In this document: piece by piece, positions 62,280 to 64,000 of the stretch
Layout: each line of letters begins with the position of its first letter
Position numbering within the stretch: the first letter of the stretch is position 1
Assembly: GCF_000720135.1 (NCBI RefSeq)
Contig: NZ_JOIU01000004.1
Location: forward strand, 206,941-270,940
DNA: 64,000 nucleotides
From: Streptomyces sp. NRRL S-1022
GTDB lineage: Bacteria > Actinomycetota > Actinomycetes > Streptomycetales > Streptomycetaceae
Direction of reading: 5' to 3'
The notes under the pieces: model-generated
What the model was told of the DNA's origin: nothing
Seen by the model: the letters and a program-made list of their open reading frames with translations, nothing else
Database searches by the model: none
Translations under genes and position numbers: made by a program

Positions 62280-62787
62280 GCTGGCTCCTGATCTGCTGGT
62301 CGGTTCGCCGGGCACCGCTGCCCGCACCGTGGGCGGTCCGCCTCGCCGGTGGGGCCGGGCAGGTCGGCGCGCCGAGCGCGTGCGGGGCACCGTGCCCGGG
62401 GCAGCCGCCGGCACGTACGAGACCCTAAGGGCGGGTGGCCGGGGTGGCTTGACCGTGCGTGCACCGGTTGTGGTCCGTCCGCGCTCACCGGCCGCCGGCC
62501 CGTTCCGGTGCGCCGTATCGTCGACCGCGACGGCCGGGCACCCGACTTCGGGGAGGGTGTGCCGGGGGGTGTGTGCTACTGCCCGGTCTCCCCGCCGTGG
62601 CGCCACGTGACCGGGTCGACGCGTTCCACCACGCGTTGACGGACTCGCCGGTGCCCGACGACGTGGTCCACGAGCAGCCCGCCTCAGGGTGCACGCCCGC
62701 ATGGGGATGGCGCGGGTGGACGGGCTGCGCCCACGCTCTGATGCCGGCTCGTCCGCGCGAGGTGTGGCGCGATCCGGACCCGGCGGG
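62280..62787. other. 508-bp gap without a recognisable gene
   Basis: Two adjoining plus-frame stretches look protein-like: VRRIVDRDGRAPDFGEGVPG near 62515-62575 and RVDAFHHALTDSPVPDDVVH near 62610-62670 in another frame. This could be a decayed small gene with one frameshift. No ribosome site, family or repeat was found. Confidence 0.3.
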
Positions 62788-63774
62788 TCAGACGGCGTGC
62801 AGGGCGGTGTGCAGGGTGTCCGTCACCTGGATGCGCGCCGCCCTGGACGCGTCCGTGCCGCGGAGCAGGTCGAACAGCGGGAAGCCGTGGATGGTCCCGT
62901 GGTAGCGGAGGGAGACGACGGGGACGTCCGCCGCCCTCAGGTGCGCCGCGTACGCCTCGCCCTCGTCGCGGAGCACGTCCGCCTCCGCGGTGAGGACGAG
63001 CGCCGGTGGCAGCCCCCGCAGGTCCCGGGTGGCCACGCGCAGTGGGGAGACGGTGTCGTGCGTGCGGATCCGGGGGTCCGGCGCGTCCCGCTGCCAGTAG
63101 TCGCGCATGGCGGCGCGGGTCAGGAAGTAGCCTTCGGCGAACCGGTGGTACGACGGGGTGTCCATGGCCGCGTCGGTCACCGGGCAGATCAGCACCTGGT
63201 GGCGGAAGCCGGGACCACCGCGCCGCCGCGCGGCCAGCAGGGTGAGCGCGGCGGCGTGCTGGGCGCCCGCGCTGGCCCCGACGACGGCCATCCTGCTCCC
63301 GTCCAGCCGGCATCCCGCCCCGTGCCGGGCGATCCACCCGGCCACGGCGTACGCCCGCTCGACGGCCGCCGGGTGGCGGACGTCGTCCGGGGCGTCGTAC
63401 TCCGGGACGACCACGGCGGCGTCCGCTCCGAGGACGAGGTCCGTGACCAGGTGCCGGTGCGCGTACGCGTCGGTCAGCATCCAGCCCAGCCCGTGCAGGT
63501 ACAGCACGACCGGCAGGGCCTCGTCGCTGCCGACGGGGCGCAGGACGCGCACCCGGATCCGGCCGCCGTCGTGTCCCGGCAGCGCGAGCCACTCCTCCTC
63601 GACGTCCGGCTCGGTACCGGCGTGCCCGGTCCACAGGGACGCCATCCGCGCCCTGGCGGCCACCGCGTCCGCGTCCGTGTCCGACGGCGCGGGCAGTTCC
63701 TGCGCCTCGGCGAAGGCGCGTGCGGGCCGCTCCAGGACAGGCTCGGCCTCGGGGGCCGGAACGTCGTCTTGCAC
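62788..63774 (-). CDS. HSL/GDXG-type esterase (alpha/beta hydrolase)
   Basis: A 328-residue alpha/beta hydrolase. VVLYLHGLGWMLTDAYAH is the HGGG-like oxyanion block, though its third residue is Leu; GASAGAQHAAALTLLAA holds the Ser nucleophile, LTAEADVLRDEGEAYA the Asp and GTIHGFPLFD the His. GTG at 63774 follows AGGAG by 5 nt. Substrate unknown, probably short-chain esters. Confidence 0.87.
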   Translation of the reverse strand: MQDDVPAPEAEPVLERPARAFAEAQELPAPSDTDADAVAARARMASLWTGHAGTEPDVEEEWLALPGHDGGRIRVRVLRPVGSDEALPVVLYLHGLGWMLTDAYAHRHLVTDLVLGADAAVVVPEYDAPDDVRHPAAVERAYAVAGWIARHGAGCRLDGSRMAVVGASAGAQHAAALTLLAARRRGGPGFRHQVLICPVTDAAMDTPSYHRFAEGYFLTRAAMRDYWQRDAPDPRIRTHDTVSPLRVATRDLRGLPPALVLTAEADVLRDEGEAYAAHLRAADVPVVSLRYHGTIHGFPLFDLLRGTDASRAARIQVTDTLHTALHAV

Positions 63775-63904
63775 GAGAACTCCTGCGCGGGTTCGCGGGC
63801 CGTCCGGACGAGGGGCCGTCGGAGTGGGCCACCGGCCCTCCCCCGCGGCCGGGCAGGCAGGCACTCGGCGCCGGAGGCGGCTCCGCCGGCACGGTGGTCC
63901 AGCC

Positions 63905-64000
63905 TAGGTGTATTGATCACGAGCGTTGTTAACAGGGCCGGGGTCTTGATCATGGCGAAGACCTCCGGTGTGGTGGAGGTGTCTAAGCTGCACCGCACAC
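63905..64000. other. Lower-GC end region, possible element edge
   Basis: The sequence becomes AT-richer and holds TTGATCA twice (63911 and 63945 region) and GTTGTTAAC. A plus-strand ORF may begin at ATG 63953 (AKTSGVVEVSKLHRT) and run off the window. It may be the border of an insertion sequence, but too little is visible. Confidence 0.2.

Noticed and set aside
1..64000. CRISPR arrays, tRNA or rRNA genes, integrases
   Set aside because: No spaced repeats, cloverleaf-type sequence, rRNA signature or recombinase motif was noticed on either strand.

Overview
The window is very GC-rich actinobacterial DNA. Many genes start with GTG, gene ends overlap by 4 bp (ATGA/GTGA), and the families present are typical of soil actinomycetes: SpoIIE phosphatases, RsbW-like kinases, ECF sigma factors, CHAT proteins, CUT1 sugar importers and secreted CAP and trypsin-like proteins. 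A Streptomyces or a close relative is the best fit. No rRNA, tRNA, CRISPR array or prophage was seen. The layout reads like chromosomal accessory sequence, with several decayed genes.

Left part (1-15.2 kb): an asparagine uptake and breakdown operon (GntR regulator, permease, asparaginase); undecaprenyl-diphosphatase; a fluoride-channel operon of two FluC/CrcB genes around a shortened DUF190 gene; a regulator and SMP-30-like lactonase pair separated by a hexanucleotide repeat; and a complete galactan-use locus. In that locus a secreted GH53 galactanase and a GH42 beta-galactosidase face a CUT1 importer and a LacI regulator, with three matching palindromes between the two arms.

Middle part (15.2-39.6 kb): a two-component system facing an ABC exporter whose ATPase gene is frameshifted; VOC, MarR and a decayed pqqB-like gene; a coupled NCS1 permease and cysteine hydrolase; small DUF2795 proteins; two CAP-domain genes converging on an MFS remnant, one of them an ECF sigma factor fused to a zinc anti-sigma-like motif, membrane segments and a CAP domain; HxlR/hydrolase; DUF4232; NAD kinase; cyclophilin; a lone type II thioesterase; and a regulator plus two PLP enzymes that fit 3-hydroxyaspartate or D-amino-acid breakdown. 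A sigma-70 remnant follows.

Right part (39.7-64 kb): a PAS/GAF/SpoIIE phosphatase with an RsbW-like kinase; a 1307-residue CHAT protein; secreted EEP hydrolase and trypsin-like protease; epoxide hydrolase; MFS transporter; a cobalamin-related area with two minus-strand B12 riboswitches, one before a 2Fe-2S protein and one with no sense gene downstream; a tightly coupled monooxygenase/dehydrogenase/amidohydrolase/P450 operon of unknown pathway; an XRE-cupin regulator facing an EamA/PaiB/B3-4 operon; TetR-EamA; a TMEM175-like channel; and an HSL-type esterase.

All functions are inferred from sequence read by eye. No database search was run.
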